A stretch of DNA of 64,000 nt from Marinobacterium sediminicola (GTDB lineage Bacteria; Pseudomonadota; Gammaproteobacteria; Pseudomonadales; Balneatricaceae). The position numbers were made by a program, and so were the translations under genes. Within the stretch, counting starts at the first letter, position 1. The number at the start of each line of letters is the position of its first letter. Below the pieces are notes generated by a model. The model worked only from the letters and a program-made list of their open reading frames with translations, ran no database searches and was not told the origin of the DNA. Shown here one piece after another: positions 9,637 to 18,161 of this stretch. Where the stretch lies: assembly GCF_022343685.1 (NCBI RefSeq), contig NZ_CP092123.1:186001-250000 (forward strand), given 5' to 3'.

Positions 9637-9792
9637 ATGGCCCACATCGCACGTTACATCGTTGAATCATCTGCATCTGCTGCACGCCCGGCGTCTGTTC
9701 AGACCACAGCGTCCCGGGAGCAAAGTTGTCAGCACTGCAACTACACTAACAACTACTACGGCGATCAGGTCTGTATGCCGCGGACACGCTGA
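9637..9792 (+). CDS. 51-residue protein with CxxC motif, unrecognised
   Basis: A short gene missed by length cut-offs. ATG 9637 follows a near-perfect ribosome site, AGGAGG at 9623-9628, with eight bases of spacing. It runs 51 codons to TGA at 9790. The N-terminus is MAHIARYIVESSAS; the C-terminal half has cysteines at 31, 34 and 46 (CQHC then VCMP), which could bind a metal or form part of a small zinc ribbon. There is no signal peptide or membrane segment. The strong ribosome site and upstream palindrome support expression. I do not recognise a family. It is convergent with the threonine ammonia-lyase gene. Confidence 0.6.
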   Translation: MAHIARYIVESSASAARPASVQTTASREQSCQHCNYTNNYYGDQVCMPRTR

Positions 9793-9857
9793 TGCCCAGG
9801 GAACAGGGGGAGCCGTGTCTGTCTCTTGCACCGCTCCCCATTCTGCCCGGTTGGGGT

Positions 9858-10883
9858 TCAGCTCTGGGCGGAGGCCCGGTCAGCGATTTCGGCAAAGCGA
9901 TGGAAGTCGTTGTTGCCGCCACTGAGCAGGCACACCACGGTCTTGCCGGCGATCTCCTCCCTGAACCCTTCAAGTGCGGCGATGCTCAGGCAGCCGGACA
10001 GCTCTGCAACAATCGCTTCTTCCTGATAGAGGTTGATCAGTGCCCGGCAGGTATCGGCATCGTCCACGGCGACGACCTGGTCCAGCGTCTGGCGACAGAT
10101 CTCAAAGCCCAGCTCCCCGATCCGCCGTGTTGAGGCGCCGTCCACAAAGGGATCGATCTGTGCCAGTGTCTGATTGTCGCCGGCCGCCAGCGAGTGCTTC
10201 AGCGCGGCGGCATTGACTGGCTCCACGCCGATCAGACGGGTATCCGGCGACTGCTCACGGAACACCGTGCCCAGACCGCTGGCCAGTCCGCCGCCGCCGA
10301 CCGGGATAAACAGGTAGTCGATACTCTCGGGCTGGTCGGCCAGCACTTCGAGTCCCAGCGTGCCCTGACCGCAGATCACATCGAAATCATCAAAGGGGTG
10401 GATGAAGGTGGCCCCCTGCTGGCGCTCGAACTCGCGGGCGGCGGCACAGGCGTCATCGAAGGTATAGCCGGTCAAGACCACGCGCACCTGTTGGCCGCCG
10501 AACTGGCGCGCCTTGTTGACCTTCAGTGCCGGTGTGCTGGCGGGCATGAACAGAGTGCCGCTGATGCCGAGTGCCTGACAGGCAAAGGCGACGCCCTGCG
10601 AGTGGTTGCCGGCACTGGCGCAGACGATGCCACGCTGTCGTTCGGCCCTGGACAGCTGCACCATGCGGTTGTAAGCGCCGCGAATCTTGAACGAGCGCAC
10701 CGGTTGCAGGTCTTCACGCTTGAGCAGAATGTTGGCGCCAAAAAATCGGCTCAGGAACTCGGATCGTTGCAGCGGGGTATGGCGGACAATCCCTTCCATA
10801 CGGGCAGCCGCAGCAATGATGTCGGCCGTGGTCGGCAGGACAGTTGTCGAGTGTGGGGGGAGTGCTGAGGCGGCTGTCGTCAT
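9858..10883 (-). CDS. ilvA: threonine ammonia-lyase, short form without ACT domain
   Basis: Encodes 341 residues of the PLP-dependent threonine/serine dehydratase family, converting threonine to 2-oxobutyrate and ammonia. The PLP lysine is Lys66 in RSFKIRGAYN, and the phosphate-binding glycine loop is IPVGGGGLASGLG. The protein stops shortly after the NNDFHRF segment, where biosynthetic IlvA proteins continue into ACT regulatory domains, so direct isoleucine feedback is not expected. AGGTGA precedes the start. Upstream lie a promoter, a 21-codon leader frame with Ile codons and a terminator, suggesting attenuation control by isoleucine. The enzyme could also be a catabolic TdcB-like form; the leader favours biosynthesis. 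Confidence 0.85.
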   Translation of the reverse strand: MTTAASALPPHSTTVLPTTADIIAAAARMEGIVRHTPLQRSEFLSRFFGANILLKREDLQPVRSFKIRGAYNRMVQLSRAERQRGIVCASAGNHSQGVAFACQALGISGTLFMPASTPALKVNKARQFGGQQVRVVLTGYTFDDACAAAREFERQQGATFIHPFDDFDVICGQGTLGLEVLADQPESIDYLFIPVGGGGLASGLGTVFREQSPDTRLIGVEPVNAAALKHSLAAGDNQTLAQIDPFVDGASTRRIGELGFEICRQTLDQVVAVDDADTCRALINLYQEEAIVAELSGCLSIAALEGFREEIAGKTVVCLLSGGNNDFHRFAEIADRASAQS

Positions 10884-10924
10884 GGTTTCACCTTTCCTTT
10901 GGGTGTGGCCACGGACGGCGGGTA

Positions 10925-10950
10925 TTAAAAAACCCGCCGAGTGGCGGGTT
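10925..10950 (-). terminator. leader terminator (attenuator) upstream of ilvA
   Basis: Read on the minus strand: AACCCGCC, loop ACTC, GGCGGGTT, then T residues. It ends 42 bp before the ilvA start. Its 5' arm can instead pair with UGGUGGG at the end of the leader reading frame (seven pairs with CCCGCCA), an alternative antiterminator stem. It could otherwise be the plain terminator of ugpQ. Confidence 0.7.
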
Positions 10951-10977
10951 CTTTGCAGTCGTAAGTGCGCGTACGGA

Positions 10978-11043
10978 CTATCCCACCAGGCGGTTGCCAG
11001 TGCGAATAATCATCATGATGTTGCTGGAGTTCACTCGGTACAT
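10978..11043 (-). CDS. putative ilvA leader peptide
   Basis: An open frame of 21 codons from ATG 11043 to TAG 10978. It includes the run Ile-Met-Met-Ile-Ile at positions 9-13 and a threonine at 15. It sits between a sigma-70-like promoter (11084-11112) and the terminator at 10925-10950, the order expected for ribosome-mediated attenuation. A ribosome stalled at the Ile codons would leave the last codons (CTG GTG GGA) free to form the antiterminator; one reaching the stop codon would cover them. The ribosome site is weak (TTGAG about 13 bases upstream). Inferred from architecture only. Confidence 0.5.
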   Translation of the reverse strand: MYRVNSSNIMMIIRTGNRLVG

Positions 11044-11083
11044 GCGCGTTGACGTGCTCAAACTGTTTAAAAAGTATTCAGCT

Positions 11084-11112
11084 ACTATCAGGGAGCCGGC
11101 TTCGGGAGTCAA
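11084..11112 (-). promoter_or_regulatory. sigma-70-like promoter of the ilvA leader
   Basis: On the minus strand: TTGACT (11107-11112), 17-bp spacer, GATAGT (11084-11089). The -35 box overlaps the ugpQ stop codon. The predicted start near 11077 gives a leader RNA of about 195 bases ahead of ilvA. Confidence 0.6.
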
Positions 11113-11912
11113 CCCCCGTTTTCATCCGAGGTGCAGGCCTTGGGGAGATTATCCGGGTTCAGGGGAAGGGGGATGTCCATGAACAGCTGAGGATGATCGG
11201 TCATCACGCCGTCCAGCCCCCAGTGCCAGAGCGAGGCGATATCGGCGGGTGAGTTGGCGGTCCAGCAGTAAAGCTTCAGCCCGGCTTCCTTGATCGCCAG
11301 GGTGCGTGCCTGGTTCAGGTAGCGCCAGTCCACATGCAGGCTGAACAGCTCCAGTGTTCGGGCTTTCTCCTGCCAGTCGAGCGGCAGATCATCGAATAAC
11401 AGGCCTCGACGGATGCGGGGCATGCTGAGCTGACAGGCCTGGAGAATCGCTTCGCTGAAACTGGAGATCAGGACTCGTCCACTGGGAAATCCGGTGGTCC
11501 TCAGTGCGGCTTCGACCTGTGCGGCGATGATGTCCGGTGCCGCGCCATAATCCTTGAGTTCCAGGTTGACCCCCATGCCCAGCTCTCTCAGCAACAGCAG
11601 CACGTCATACAGCTGTGGCAGGGGTTCGTGGGGCCAGTCGGGGTGGTCGTCGGCCATGTTGATATGGGCCAGCTGGTCCAGCGTCGAGTGTGCCAGCAAC
11701 AGTTTCTGGCCGCCTTCAAGCAACAGGGCGGGATCGTGGCAGACCACCGGAGTGTTGTCGGCCAGCAGGGTGACATCCAGTTCGACCCAGGTGGTGCCGA
11801 TCTCGGAGGCCTTGCGAAAGCCGCCCAGCGTGTTTTCGGGTGCCAGACTGGGGATGCCGCGATGGCCCATGATGCTGGCGGGAAGCTCGAAAGGGGTGTC
11901 CACAGAGTTCAT
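11109..11912 (-). CDS. ugpQ: glycerophosphodiester phosphodiesterase (cytosolic type)
   Basis: Encodes 267 residues. It hydrolyses glycerophosphodiesters to glycerol-3-phosphate and an alcohol. The motif GHRGIPSLAPENTLGGF holds the catalytic His and metal-binding Glu, WVELDVTLLAD the second acidic pair, and CHDP the second catalytic histidine. There is no signal peptide, so it resembles the cytosolic UgpQ rather than periplasmic GlpQ. It has no ugp transport genes beside it and appears monocistronic. Its stop codon lies inside the -35 box of the presumed ilvA leader promoter. Confidence 0.92.
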   Translation of the reverse strand: MNSVDTPFELPASIMGHRGIPSLAPENTLGGFRKASEIGTTWVELDVTLLADNTPVVCHDPALLLEGGQKLLLAHSTLDQLAHINMADDHPDWPHEPLPQLYDVLLLLRELGMGVNLELKDYGAAPDIIAAQVEAALRTTGFPSGRVLISSFSEAILQACQLSMPRIRRGLLFDDLPLDWQEKARTLELFSLHVDWRYLNQARTLAIKEAGLKLYCWTANSPADIASLWHWGLDGVMTDHPQLFMDIPLPLNPDNLPKACTSDENGG

Positions 11913-11993
11913 TCAGGTACTCCGTTAACCGAGAGGCCGGAAGCGGCAGAGGTCTGGACTGAATATGGTTAAAAACCGGCGATCTGTCGAGTA

Positions 11994-12833
11994 CTACCCC
12001 GGCGTTGAGGTGAGCGTCTTGAGTGTGGCCTGCAATACCGGCGCGATGGGCGCATCCAGTTTGAGGCTGAGCAGTTCATCGGCCCGGGTTTTGCCCAGCG
12101 TCAGCGCCGCGATCGGCTTGTTCCATTCGCTGGCGCGCCGGCAAAAGCGGAAGCCCGAGTAGACCATCAGCGAGGAGCCGATCACCAGCAGACCGTCGGC
12201 ACTCTCCAGTGCACCCAGGGCATCGATCACCCGCTGCTTGGGCACGTTATCGCCGAAAAAGACCACGTCCGGCTTGAGGATGCCGCCACACTGGGGGCAG
12301 TCCGGGATATGGAAGCCGCTGAAATCCACCTCAAGATCGGCATCGCCGTCCGGCGCGGTTTCGGCACGGAAACGAGTAAAGGCCGGATTGAGTTCGGCAC
12401 TGCGCTGGTGAACGTCATCGCGGCTGCAGTGGAAGTCACAGCTCATGCAGATCACCCGGTCGGAGCGGCCATGCAGGTCGATCACCCGTGCACTGCCGGC
12501 ACGCTGATGCAGGCCGTCCACGTTCTGGGTCACCAGCAGTTCGATATGACCGTGCTGCTCCAGCTGTGCCAGTGCCGCGTGCGCCTGATTGGGGCGGGCA
12601 TCACGCATCACCGGCCAGCCCACCAGACTACGGCCCCAGTAGCGCTTGCGGGTGTGCTCGCAACGCATGAAATCGGGGTGTTGTACCGGCTGCTTGCGCT
12701 TCCACTCGCCGTTGCGATCGCGGTAGTCGGGAATGCCGGAATCGGTACTGATACCAGCGCCGGTGAGTATCAGCAGGCGGGGGTGATTGTGGATAAACTC
12801 GCTCAGCGCGTGATGAGGTTCAGTCGGCAGCAT
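11994..12833 (-). CDS. NAD-dependent protein deacylase, sirtuin with zinc site
   Basis: Encodes 279 residues. Sir2 motifs are in order: LTGAGISTDSGIPDYR (NAD binding, residues 24-39), TQNVDGLHQRAG, and IDLHGR with the catalytic histidine. The zinc ribbon is intact (CMSC about residue 135 and CPQC about 185), and KPDVVFFGDNVP and IGSSLMVY follow. The overall form resembles the class II (SIRT4-like) bacterial sirtuins. It removes acyl groups from protein lysines using NAD+. It begins 15 bp after the metR stop on the same strand, so it may share metR transcripts. A second, different sirtuin lies at 18162-18911. Confidence 0.9.
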   Translation of the reverse strand: MLPTEPHHALSEFIHNHPRLLILTGAGISTDSGIPDYRDRNGEWKRKQPVQHPDFMRCEHTRKRYWGRSLVGWPVMRDARPNQAHAALAQLEQHGHIELLVTQNVDGLHQRAGSARVIDLHGRSDRVICMSCDFHCSRDDVHQRSAELNPAFTRFRAETAPDGDADLEVDFSGFHIPDCPQCGGILKPDVVFFGDNVPKQRVIDALGALESADGLLVIGSSLMVYSGFRFCRRASEWNKPIAALTLGKTRADELLSLKLDAPIAPVLQATLKTLTSTPG

Positions 12834-12848
12834 GGGTGTCGGGTCCGT

Positions 12849-13742
12849 TCAGGTCAGGTGGTTGTGGCTACGGGCCAGTTCGACAAAAGCGTTCAGGTAG
12901 TCAGTATCCACATCCTCCTTACGCAGGCCAAGGAAGATCTGTTTATCCACACCCTCAGCGCCCAGCCGCAACGGGTGCAGCGGCAGCCGCTGTTGATAGT
13001 CTGCCACCAGCCAGCGGGGCAGGGCAGCCACGCCGCGTCCGGCGGCGACCATCTGCAGCATGATGTCGGTGGTCTCGATCTGTTTGTGGCGGCGGGGGCT
13101 GCAGCCGGCCGGTGTGAGGAAGCGGCTGAAGATATCCAGCCGGTCAGGCTCCACCGGGTAGGTGATCAGGGTGTCCTGCCCCAGCTGTTCCGGCGTCACC
13201 TGTTCCTGCCCGAAGAGCGGGTGTTCGGGACCGACCACCAATACCTGTTCGTAATCGAATACCGGTTCGAAAACAAGGCCGCTGCGGTAGAGCGGGTCCG
13301 GTGTCACCAGCAGATCGATTTCATGGCCGTAAAGCGCCCCCATGCCGCCGAACTGGAATTTTTGCCGCACGTCCACATCCACATCCGGCCACTGTTTCAG
13401 GTAGGGACTGACCACCTTCAGCAGCCATTGATAGCAGGGGTGGCACTCCATGCCGATGCGCAGGGTGCCTCTCAGACCGGCGGCGAACTGCTGCATCAGG
13501 GCTTCGGCATGCTCGAACTGGGGCAGCAGCCGCTCCGCCAGTTGCAGCAGGTATTCACCGGCCTGGGTCAGGCGCAGACGGCGGCCTTCCTTCTGCCACA
13601 CCGGCGTGCCCAGCTGCTGCTCCAGCTTGCGCACCGAGTGGCTCAGGGCCGATTGGGTCAGGCAAAGGGTATCGGCGGCGGCGGTCAGCGAACCTTGCTG
13701 GTCGACGGCACGCAGAATCATCAGGTGGTGGCGTTCAAGCAT
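12849..13742 (-). CDS. metR: LysR-type methionine regulator MetR
   Basis: Encodes 297 residues. The LysR helix-turn-helix is at residues 3-60 (MLERHHLMILRAVDQQGSLT), and the effector domain contains GMECHPCYQWL, a signature of MetR. It is divergent from metE with 102 bp between them, the classic MetR/metE arrangement; MetR activates metE with homocysteine as co-inducer. A sequence close to the MetR operator lies at 13752-13764. A sirtuin gene follows closely downstream. Confidence 0.95.
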   Translation of the reverse strand: MLERHHLMILRAVDQQGSLTAAADTLCLTQSALSHSVRKLEQQLGTPVWQKEGRRLRLTQAGEYLLQLAERLLPQFEHAEALMQQFAAGLRGTLRIGMECHPCYQWLLKVVSPYLKQWPDVDVDVRQKFQFGGMGALYGHEIDLLVTPDPLYRSGLVFEPVFDYEQVLVVGPEHPLFGQEQVTPEQLGQDTLITYPVEPDRLDIFSRFLTPAGCSPRRHKQIETTDIMLQMVAAGRGVAALPRWLVADYQQRLPLHPLRLGAEGVDKQIFLGLRKEDVDTDYLNAFVELARSHNHLT

Positions 13743-13751
13743 CTCGATCCA

Positions 13752-13764
13752 TGAATCAAGTTAA
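13752..13764. promoter_or_regulatory. candidate MetR operator
   Basis: TGAA-N5-TTAA matches the MetR consensus TGAA-N5-TTCA at 7 of 8 fixed positions. It lies between the divergent metR and metE genes. Another imperfect palindrome (GATGA...TCATC) lies between it and metE. Confidence 0.45.
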
Positions 13765-13844
13765 TGGTTTGATGAGATAATGCCATTATTTTTCATCATT
13801 CATAAGGGCTAGCATCTCCTCCGAATTGAATCAGGGAGAGAGAC

Positions 13845-16145
13845 ATGAGCCTTAACCAAACCCGTCTGCACAATCTGGGCTTTCCGCGTATCGGTGCCCG
13901 TCGTGAACTGAAATTTGCCGTTGAAGCCTTCTGGAAGGGGGATACAACCGAAACCGAGTTGCTGGCCAAGGCGGCCGATCTGCGTCAGCAGAACTGGCAG
14001 CGTCAGGCCGGTCTGGATTTCGTGCCGGTGGGCGACTTTTCGCTTTACGACCAGATCCTGGACTTGAGTTTTACCCTGGGCAACCTGCCGGCCCGTGTCC
14101 AGGGATTGGATGGCAGCGAGCTGGATCAGTATTTCCGTGTTGCCCGTGGCCGCTCCGCTGGTGACCACGACTGCAACTGCGTCCACGCCGGTGAAATGAC
14201 CAAGTGGTTCGATACCAACTATCACTACATTGTGCCGGAATTCAGCGTGAACACTCGCTTCAACCTGAATGCCGAACGCCTGCTGGGGCAGATCTCGGAG
14301 GCTCAGGCGCAGGGACATCGTGCCAAGCCGGTTCTGGTCGGCCCGATCACCTACCTGCTGTTGGGCAAGGCGAAAGACGAAACCCGGCCGCTGAGCCTGC
14401 TGGCGCAGTTGCTGCCGGTCTACGCCGAGCTGTTGCAGCAGCTTGCCGCAAACGGCATCGAATGGGTGCAGATCGATGAGCCGGTACTGGTCACCGAGCT
14501 GGCGCCGGAGTGGCAGGACGCTTTCAGGACTGCCTATGCCGCGCTGGTCGGCAGTGGCGTGAAACTGCTGCTGACCACCTATTTTGGTCAGTTGCGTGAA
14601 AACCTGGAATTGGCCTGCAGCCTGCCGGTAGCGGGTCTGCATCTGGATGCGGTCAACGCCCGTGAAGAGGTGGAAAGGGTCGTTGCGACACTCGACTCTG
14701 AGCAGGTTCTGTCGCTGGGCGTGGTGAATGGCCGCAACATCTGGAAAACCGACCTCAGTGCGCTGCTGGACTGGCTGGAGCCGGTTGCCCATCAGCTGAG
14801 GGAGCGTCTCTGGCTTGCGCCTTCCTGCTCGTTGCTGCATGTACCGGTGGATCTGGACAGCGAGCAGAAACTGGATGCCGAGATCCGATCCTGGCTGGCG
14901 TTTGCACAGCAGAAGCTGGATGAGCTGCGGGTTGTCCACAGTGCTCTGAATCACGGCCGGGCATCCGTCGCGGCGGAGCTGGCGGAAAATCTGGCAGCGC
15001 TGAACAGTCGACGTACTTCCCCCCGGGTGCACAACCCGGAAGTGCAGAAGGCCGTTGCGGCCATCGATGCGACGCTGGGAGCGCGTCAGAGCGCCTACCC
15101 GGAGCGCATTGCCGTGCAGCGCGACACGCTAAAGCTGCCGCTCTATCCGACCACCACCATCGGCTCCTTCCCGCAGACCCATGAGATCCGAAAGGCGCGC
15201 CTGGCGTTCAGGAAGGGGGAGCTGGATGCGGCTGCCTATGAAACCCGCATGAAGCAGGAGATCGAGTTTGCCGTACAGCAGCAGGAGGCGCTGGGGCTGG
15301 ATGTGCTGGTCCACGGTGAGGCCGAGCGCAACGACATGGTGGAATACTTTGGCGAACAGCTCGAGGGCTATGTCTTCAGCCAGTTCGGCTGGGTACAGTC
15401 CTACGGCTCGCGCTGTGTGAAACCGCCGATTCTGTTCGGGGATATCAGCCGCCCTGAGGCCATGACCGTTGACTGGATTCAGTATGCCCAGTCGCTGACC
15501 GACAAGCCGATGAAAGGGATGCTCACCGGTCCGGTCACCATTCTCAACTGGTCGTTCGTGCGCGATGACCAGCCGCGTTCGGTCAGCTGCCAGCAGCTGG
15601 CGCTGGCGATCCGCCAAGAAGTGCAGGATCTGGAGCGTGCCGGTATCGACATCATCCAGATCGACGAAGCCGCACTGCGTGAAGGGTTGCCGCTGCGCCG
15701 CTCCCAGTGGGCCACATATCTTAACTGGGCGGTGGAGTGCTTCCGTATCAGCGCCAACGGCGTGGCCGACACTACCCAGATCCACACCCACATGTGCTAC
15801 TCGGAGTTTAACGACATCATCGAGGCGATCGCGCTCATGGATGCAGACGTGATCACCATCGAAACCTCTCGTTCCGACATGGAGTTGCTGGATGTGTTCG
15901 ATGCCTTCCACTATCCCAACGAGATCGGCCCGGGCGTCTACGATATCCACAGCCCCAATATCCCGTCGGTGGAACAGATGGTGAAACTGATGCGTCTGGC
16001 GGCGCAGCGTATCCCGGCTGAGCGTCTCTGGGTCAATCCGGATTGTGGCTTGAAAACCCGCCAGTGGAGCGAAGTGATTCCGGCGCTGCAGAATATGGTG
16101 ACCGCGGCTCAGGTGTTGCGTGAGGACCAGGCGGCTGCCGCCTGA
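13845..16145 (+). CDS. metE: cobalamin-independent methionine synthase
   Basis: Encodes 766 residues, full length, with two (beta-alpha)8 barrels. It methylates homocysteine using methyl-tetrahydropteroyl-polyglutamate. The C-terminal barrel carries the zinc site: [10 protein letters not shown] (His, Cys), a Glu in the following [10 protein letters not shown] strand, and the last cysteine in NPDCGLKTR. The start at 13845 has a GGGAGAGAG ribosome site. It is controlled by the divergent metR. It is notable next to a large B12-synthesis operon, since organisms with B12 can use MetH instead. No riboswitch is visible in the 102-bp upstream gap, so B12 does not appear to repress it at RNA level. 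Confidence 0.97.
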   Translation: MSLNQTRLHNLGFPRIGARRELKFAVEAFWKGDTTETELLAKAADLRQQNWQRQAGLDFVPVGDFSLYDQILDLSFTLGNLPARVQGLDGSELDQYFRVARGRSAGDHDCNCVHAGEMTKWFDTNYHYIVPEFSVNTRFNLNAERLLGQISEAQAQGHRAKPVLVGPITYLLLGKAKDETRPLSLLAQLLPVYAELLQQLAANGIEWVQIDEPVLVTELAPEWQDAFRTAYAALVGSGVKLLLTTYFGQLRENLELACSLPVAGLHLDAVNAREEVERVVATLDSEQVLSLGVVNGRNIWKTDLSALLDWLEPVAHQLRERLWLAPSCSLLHVPVDLDSEQKLDAEIRSWLAFAQQKLDELRVVHSALNHGRASVAAELAENLAALNSRRTSPRVHNPEVQKAVAAIDATLGARQSAYPERIAVQRDTLKLPLYPTTTIGSFPQTHEIRKARLAFRKGELDAAAYETRMKQEIEFAVQQQEALGLDVLVHGEAERNDMVEYFGEQLEGYVFSQFGWVQSYGSRCVKPPILFGDISRPEAMTVDWIQYAQSLTDKPMKGMLTGPVTILNWSFVRDDQPRSVSCQQLALAIRQEVQDLERAGIDIIQIDEAALREGLPLRRSQWATYLNWAVECFRISANGVADTTQIHTHMCYSEFNDIIEAIALMDADVITIETSRSDMELLDVFDAFHYPNEIGPGVYDIHSPNIPSVEQMVKLMRLAAQRIPAERLWVNPDCGLKTRQWSEVIPALQNMVTAAQVLREDQAAAA

Positions 16146-16154
16146 TCCTGAGAG

Positions 16155-16175
16155 TGCCCGCCGTACAGGCGGGCA
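16155..16175. terminator. hairpin between convergent metE and blc
   Basis: Perfect 8-bp stem TGCCCGCC / GGCGGGCA with loop GTACA, 10 bp past the metE stop and just before the blc stop on the other strand. No long T-run. Probable bidirectional terminator. Confidence 0.6.
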
Positions 16176-16185
16176 TTCCGGTTGA

Positions 16186-16698
16186 TCAATGTTCCACTAC
16201 GATCAGTTCATCCACCGGGTAGCCGGCCTCACGGGCTTGGGTGATCAGCCTGTCCAGAGTATCCGCTGCCATCTCGGGGGTGCGTGAAAGGATCCACAGA
16301 TAATCCCGGTCCGGACCGCTGACCAGCGAATACTGATACGCCTCGTGGTCCAGTGCCATGATCACATAGGCACCGTAGAAGGGACCGAAGAAGGAGACTT
16401 TCAGGTAGCCGGTGTTGCTGTCCTCGACGAAGTACGCCTTGCCCTCGGCTTCCCGCCACTCACCCTTGGCCGCATCATAGCCCCGGTTGATGACGCTCAC
16501 CCCGCCATCGTCGCGCAGGCTGTATTGGGCCTGTACCTGACTGAGGCCGCGCTCGAAGGAATGATCAAGACGGGCGATCTCGTACCAGGTTCCCAGATAG
16601 CGACTCAGCTCAAAGTTCTTTACCGGTTCGACCCTGTCAGGAAGACTGGTACAGGCCGTCAGGGTCAGTAACATCAGGCCGAGAAAAAAGGGGCGCAT
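16186..16698 (-). CDS. blc: outer-membrane lipocalin (lipoprotein Blc)
   Basis: Encodes 170 residues. The signal peptide ends in the lipobox LTAC, with the lipidated cysteine at 16, and the residue after it (Thr) does not signal inner-membrane retention, so outer-membrane anchoring is expected. The lipocalin first strand motif is clear (ELSRYLGTWYEIARLDHSFERG), as is LWILSRTPEM near the end. Bacterial Blc binds lysophospholipids and is linked to envelope stress. It is monocistronic, with a ribosome site GGAGATCCC before the start. Confidence 0.94.
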   Translation of the reverse strand: MRPFFLGLMLLTLTACTSLPDRVEPVKNFELSRYLGTWYEIARLDHSFERGLSQVQAQYSLRDDGGVSVINRGYDAAKGEWREAEGKAYFVEDSNTGYLKVSFFGPFYGAYVIMALDHEAYQYSLVSGPDRDYLWILSRTPEMAADTLDRLITQAREAGYPVDELIVVEH

Positions 16699-16954
16699 GG
16701 GATCTCCTTGATCAGTTGATGTGGTCGCGTGTGGTTTAACTTTAGCCCTTGTACGCAGTCATGCCCGAATGGAGCAGGGTGACGCGCTCGCCCGGCGAGC
16801 GCCTGCGGCAGGTTTATCACCAGTATTTCGATCAAACCCATCAGCCAGGCAGGGTTGATGGTGACCGGCGGCTGAAGGAATATGAGACACAGGCCGCCAG
16901 CCGTGTGAATCACTCTCTGCCAGCGGCTGAACCTTTTTCCATGGAGTATCTTGC

Positions 16955-17758
16955 ATGTCTGCCACCCAACCGACCGTATTCGTGCCCCATGGCGCCGGCC
17001 CCTGTTTTTTCATGGAGTGGCACCCCGCCGATGCCTGGGACAAGATGGCCGCGTATCTGCGAGGCATTGGTGATCAGCTGCCCGAGCGGCCGAAGGCGAT
17101 CCTGATGGTGTCCGCGCATTGGCTGGAAAAGGAATTTCGCGTCACCAGTGGGCCTCGCCCCGCGCTGATCTACGACTATTACGGCTTCCCGGCCCATACC
17201 TATGAGCTGAGCTATCCGGCTCCGGGAGCACCGGCACTGGCGCAGCAGGTGGTGGAACTGTTGCGCAATGCGGGGTTGACCGCCGCAGGCGATGACGAGC
17301 GCGGTTTCGATCATGGCATGTTTATTCCGCTGAAGCTGATGTTCCCCGAGGCCGATATTCCGGTGGTACAGCTGTCGCTGCGCTACGATATGGACCCCGA
17401 AACTCACCTGCAGGCCGGTCGGGCGCTGGCGTCCCTGCGTGAGCAGGGCGTGCTGATCGTCGGCAGCGGCATGAGCTTTCATAACATGCAGGGCTATCGC
17501 GACGCGCGCTTCGGTCCCGTCTCGGATCAGTTTGATGACTGGCTCAAGCAGACGGTCGAATCTGATCCGGCACAGTGCTGGCAGGCATTGAGCCACTGGG
17601 AGCGGGCTCCGATGGCCAGACTCTGTCATCCACCGCGTGCCGAAGAGCACTTGATCCCGCTGATGGTGGTGGCTGGCGCTGCCGGTGAGGATCGCGGGCG
17701 TCATGTATTCTCCGATCGTGTGCTGGAGACTACACTGTCGGGCTATCAGTTCGGTTGA
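16955..17758 (+). CDS. class III extradiol (DODA-type) dioxygenase
   Basis: Encodes 267 residues of the LigB-like family that includes E. coli YgiD and plant 4,5-DOPA dioxygenase. Iron-binding and catalytic histidines are visible in FVPHGAGP, MVSAHWLE and FDHGMFIPLKLMFP. These enzymes open catecholic rings with O2 and non-haem iron. The start MSATQPTVFVPHG at 16955 matches the family length. It is followed 10 bp later by a cyclotransferase-like gene, so the two probably form an operon. The natural substrate is unknown, and no aromatic-degradation genes are adjacent. Confidence 0.9.
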   Translation: MSATQPTVFVPHGAGPCFFMEWHPADAWDKMAAYLRGIGDQLPERPKAILMVSAHWLEKEFRVTSGPRPALIYDYYGFPAHTYELSYPAPGAPALAQQVVELLRNAGLTAAGDDERGFDHGMFIPLKLMFPEADIPVVQLSLRYDMDPETHLQAGRALASLREQGVLIVGSGMSFHNMQGYRDARFGPVSDQFDDWLKQTVESDPAQCWQALSHWERAPMARLCHPPRAEEHLIPLMVVAGAAGEDRGRHVFSDRVLETTLSGYQFG

Positions 17759-17768
17759 GGGGCAGAAG

Positions 17769-18131
17769 ATGCACACACGGGTTGCCGTCTATGGCACCTT
17801 GAAGCGGGGACAAAGCAACCATCACTACCTGGCCAGTGCGCAGTACTTGGGAGCCGCACAGCTGGAAGGCTTTGCGCTCTATGATCTGGGGCCCTGGCCG
17901 GCGGTAAAACGGGAGCCGGGTCAGATCCAGGTCGAGGTTTACGCGGTTGACGCTCCAACCTTTGCCGCGCTGGATGAGCTGGAAGACTACTGCGCCGAAG
18001 CACCGGCAACCGGTCTCTATGATCGCATCGAGGTGGACACACCCTTCGGGCTTGCCTGGCTCTACCTGTACAACGAGAGCGTACAGCCCCGGCAGCGGCT
18101 GGCTTCGGGCAACTGGGTCAGTCGCGGCTAG
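17769..18131 (+). CDS. gamma-glutamylcyclotransferase family protein (YtfP-like)
   Basis: Encodes 120 residues. YGTLKRGQSNHHYL is the substrate-binding loop of the GGCT/AIG2 fold, and the catalytic Glu is likely in ALDELEDY. Members cyclise gamma-glutamyl amines or peptides to 5-oxoproline. Start ATG 17769 follows the dioxygenase stop by 10 bp with a GGGGCAGAAG upstream region. Small single-domain forms such as YtfP have poorly defined substrates; gamma-glutamyl-amine breakdown is a family-based guess. Confidence 0.85.
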   Translation: MHTRVAVYGTLKRGQSNHHYLASAQYLGAAQLEGFALYDLGPWPAVKREPGQIQVEVYAVDAPTFAALDELEDYCAEAPATGLYDRIEVDTPFGLAWLYLYNESVQPRQRLASGNWVSRG

Positions 18132-18161
18132 CCGCCGGAATCCTGCTCTGGAGAACCGACT

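Noticed and set aside
13743-13844. A cobalamin riboswitch controlling metE.
   Set aside because: The gap is 102 bp, too short, and contains none of the conserved riboswitch blocks.
16749-17105. A plus-strand frame of 118 codons between blc and the extradiol dioxygenase whose first 55 residues look somewhat protein-like.
   Set aside because: It has no good ribosome site, overlaps the dioxygenase start by 150 bp in another frame, and matches nothing I know. A decayed gene remnant is possible but cannot be supported.
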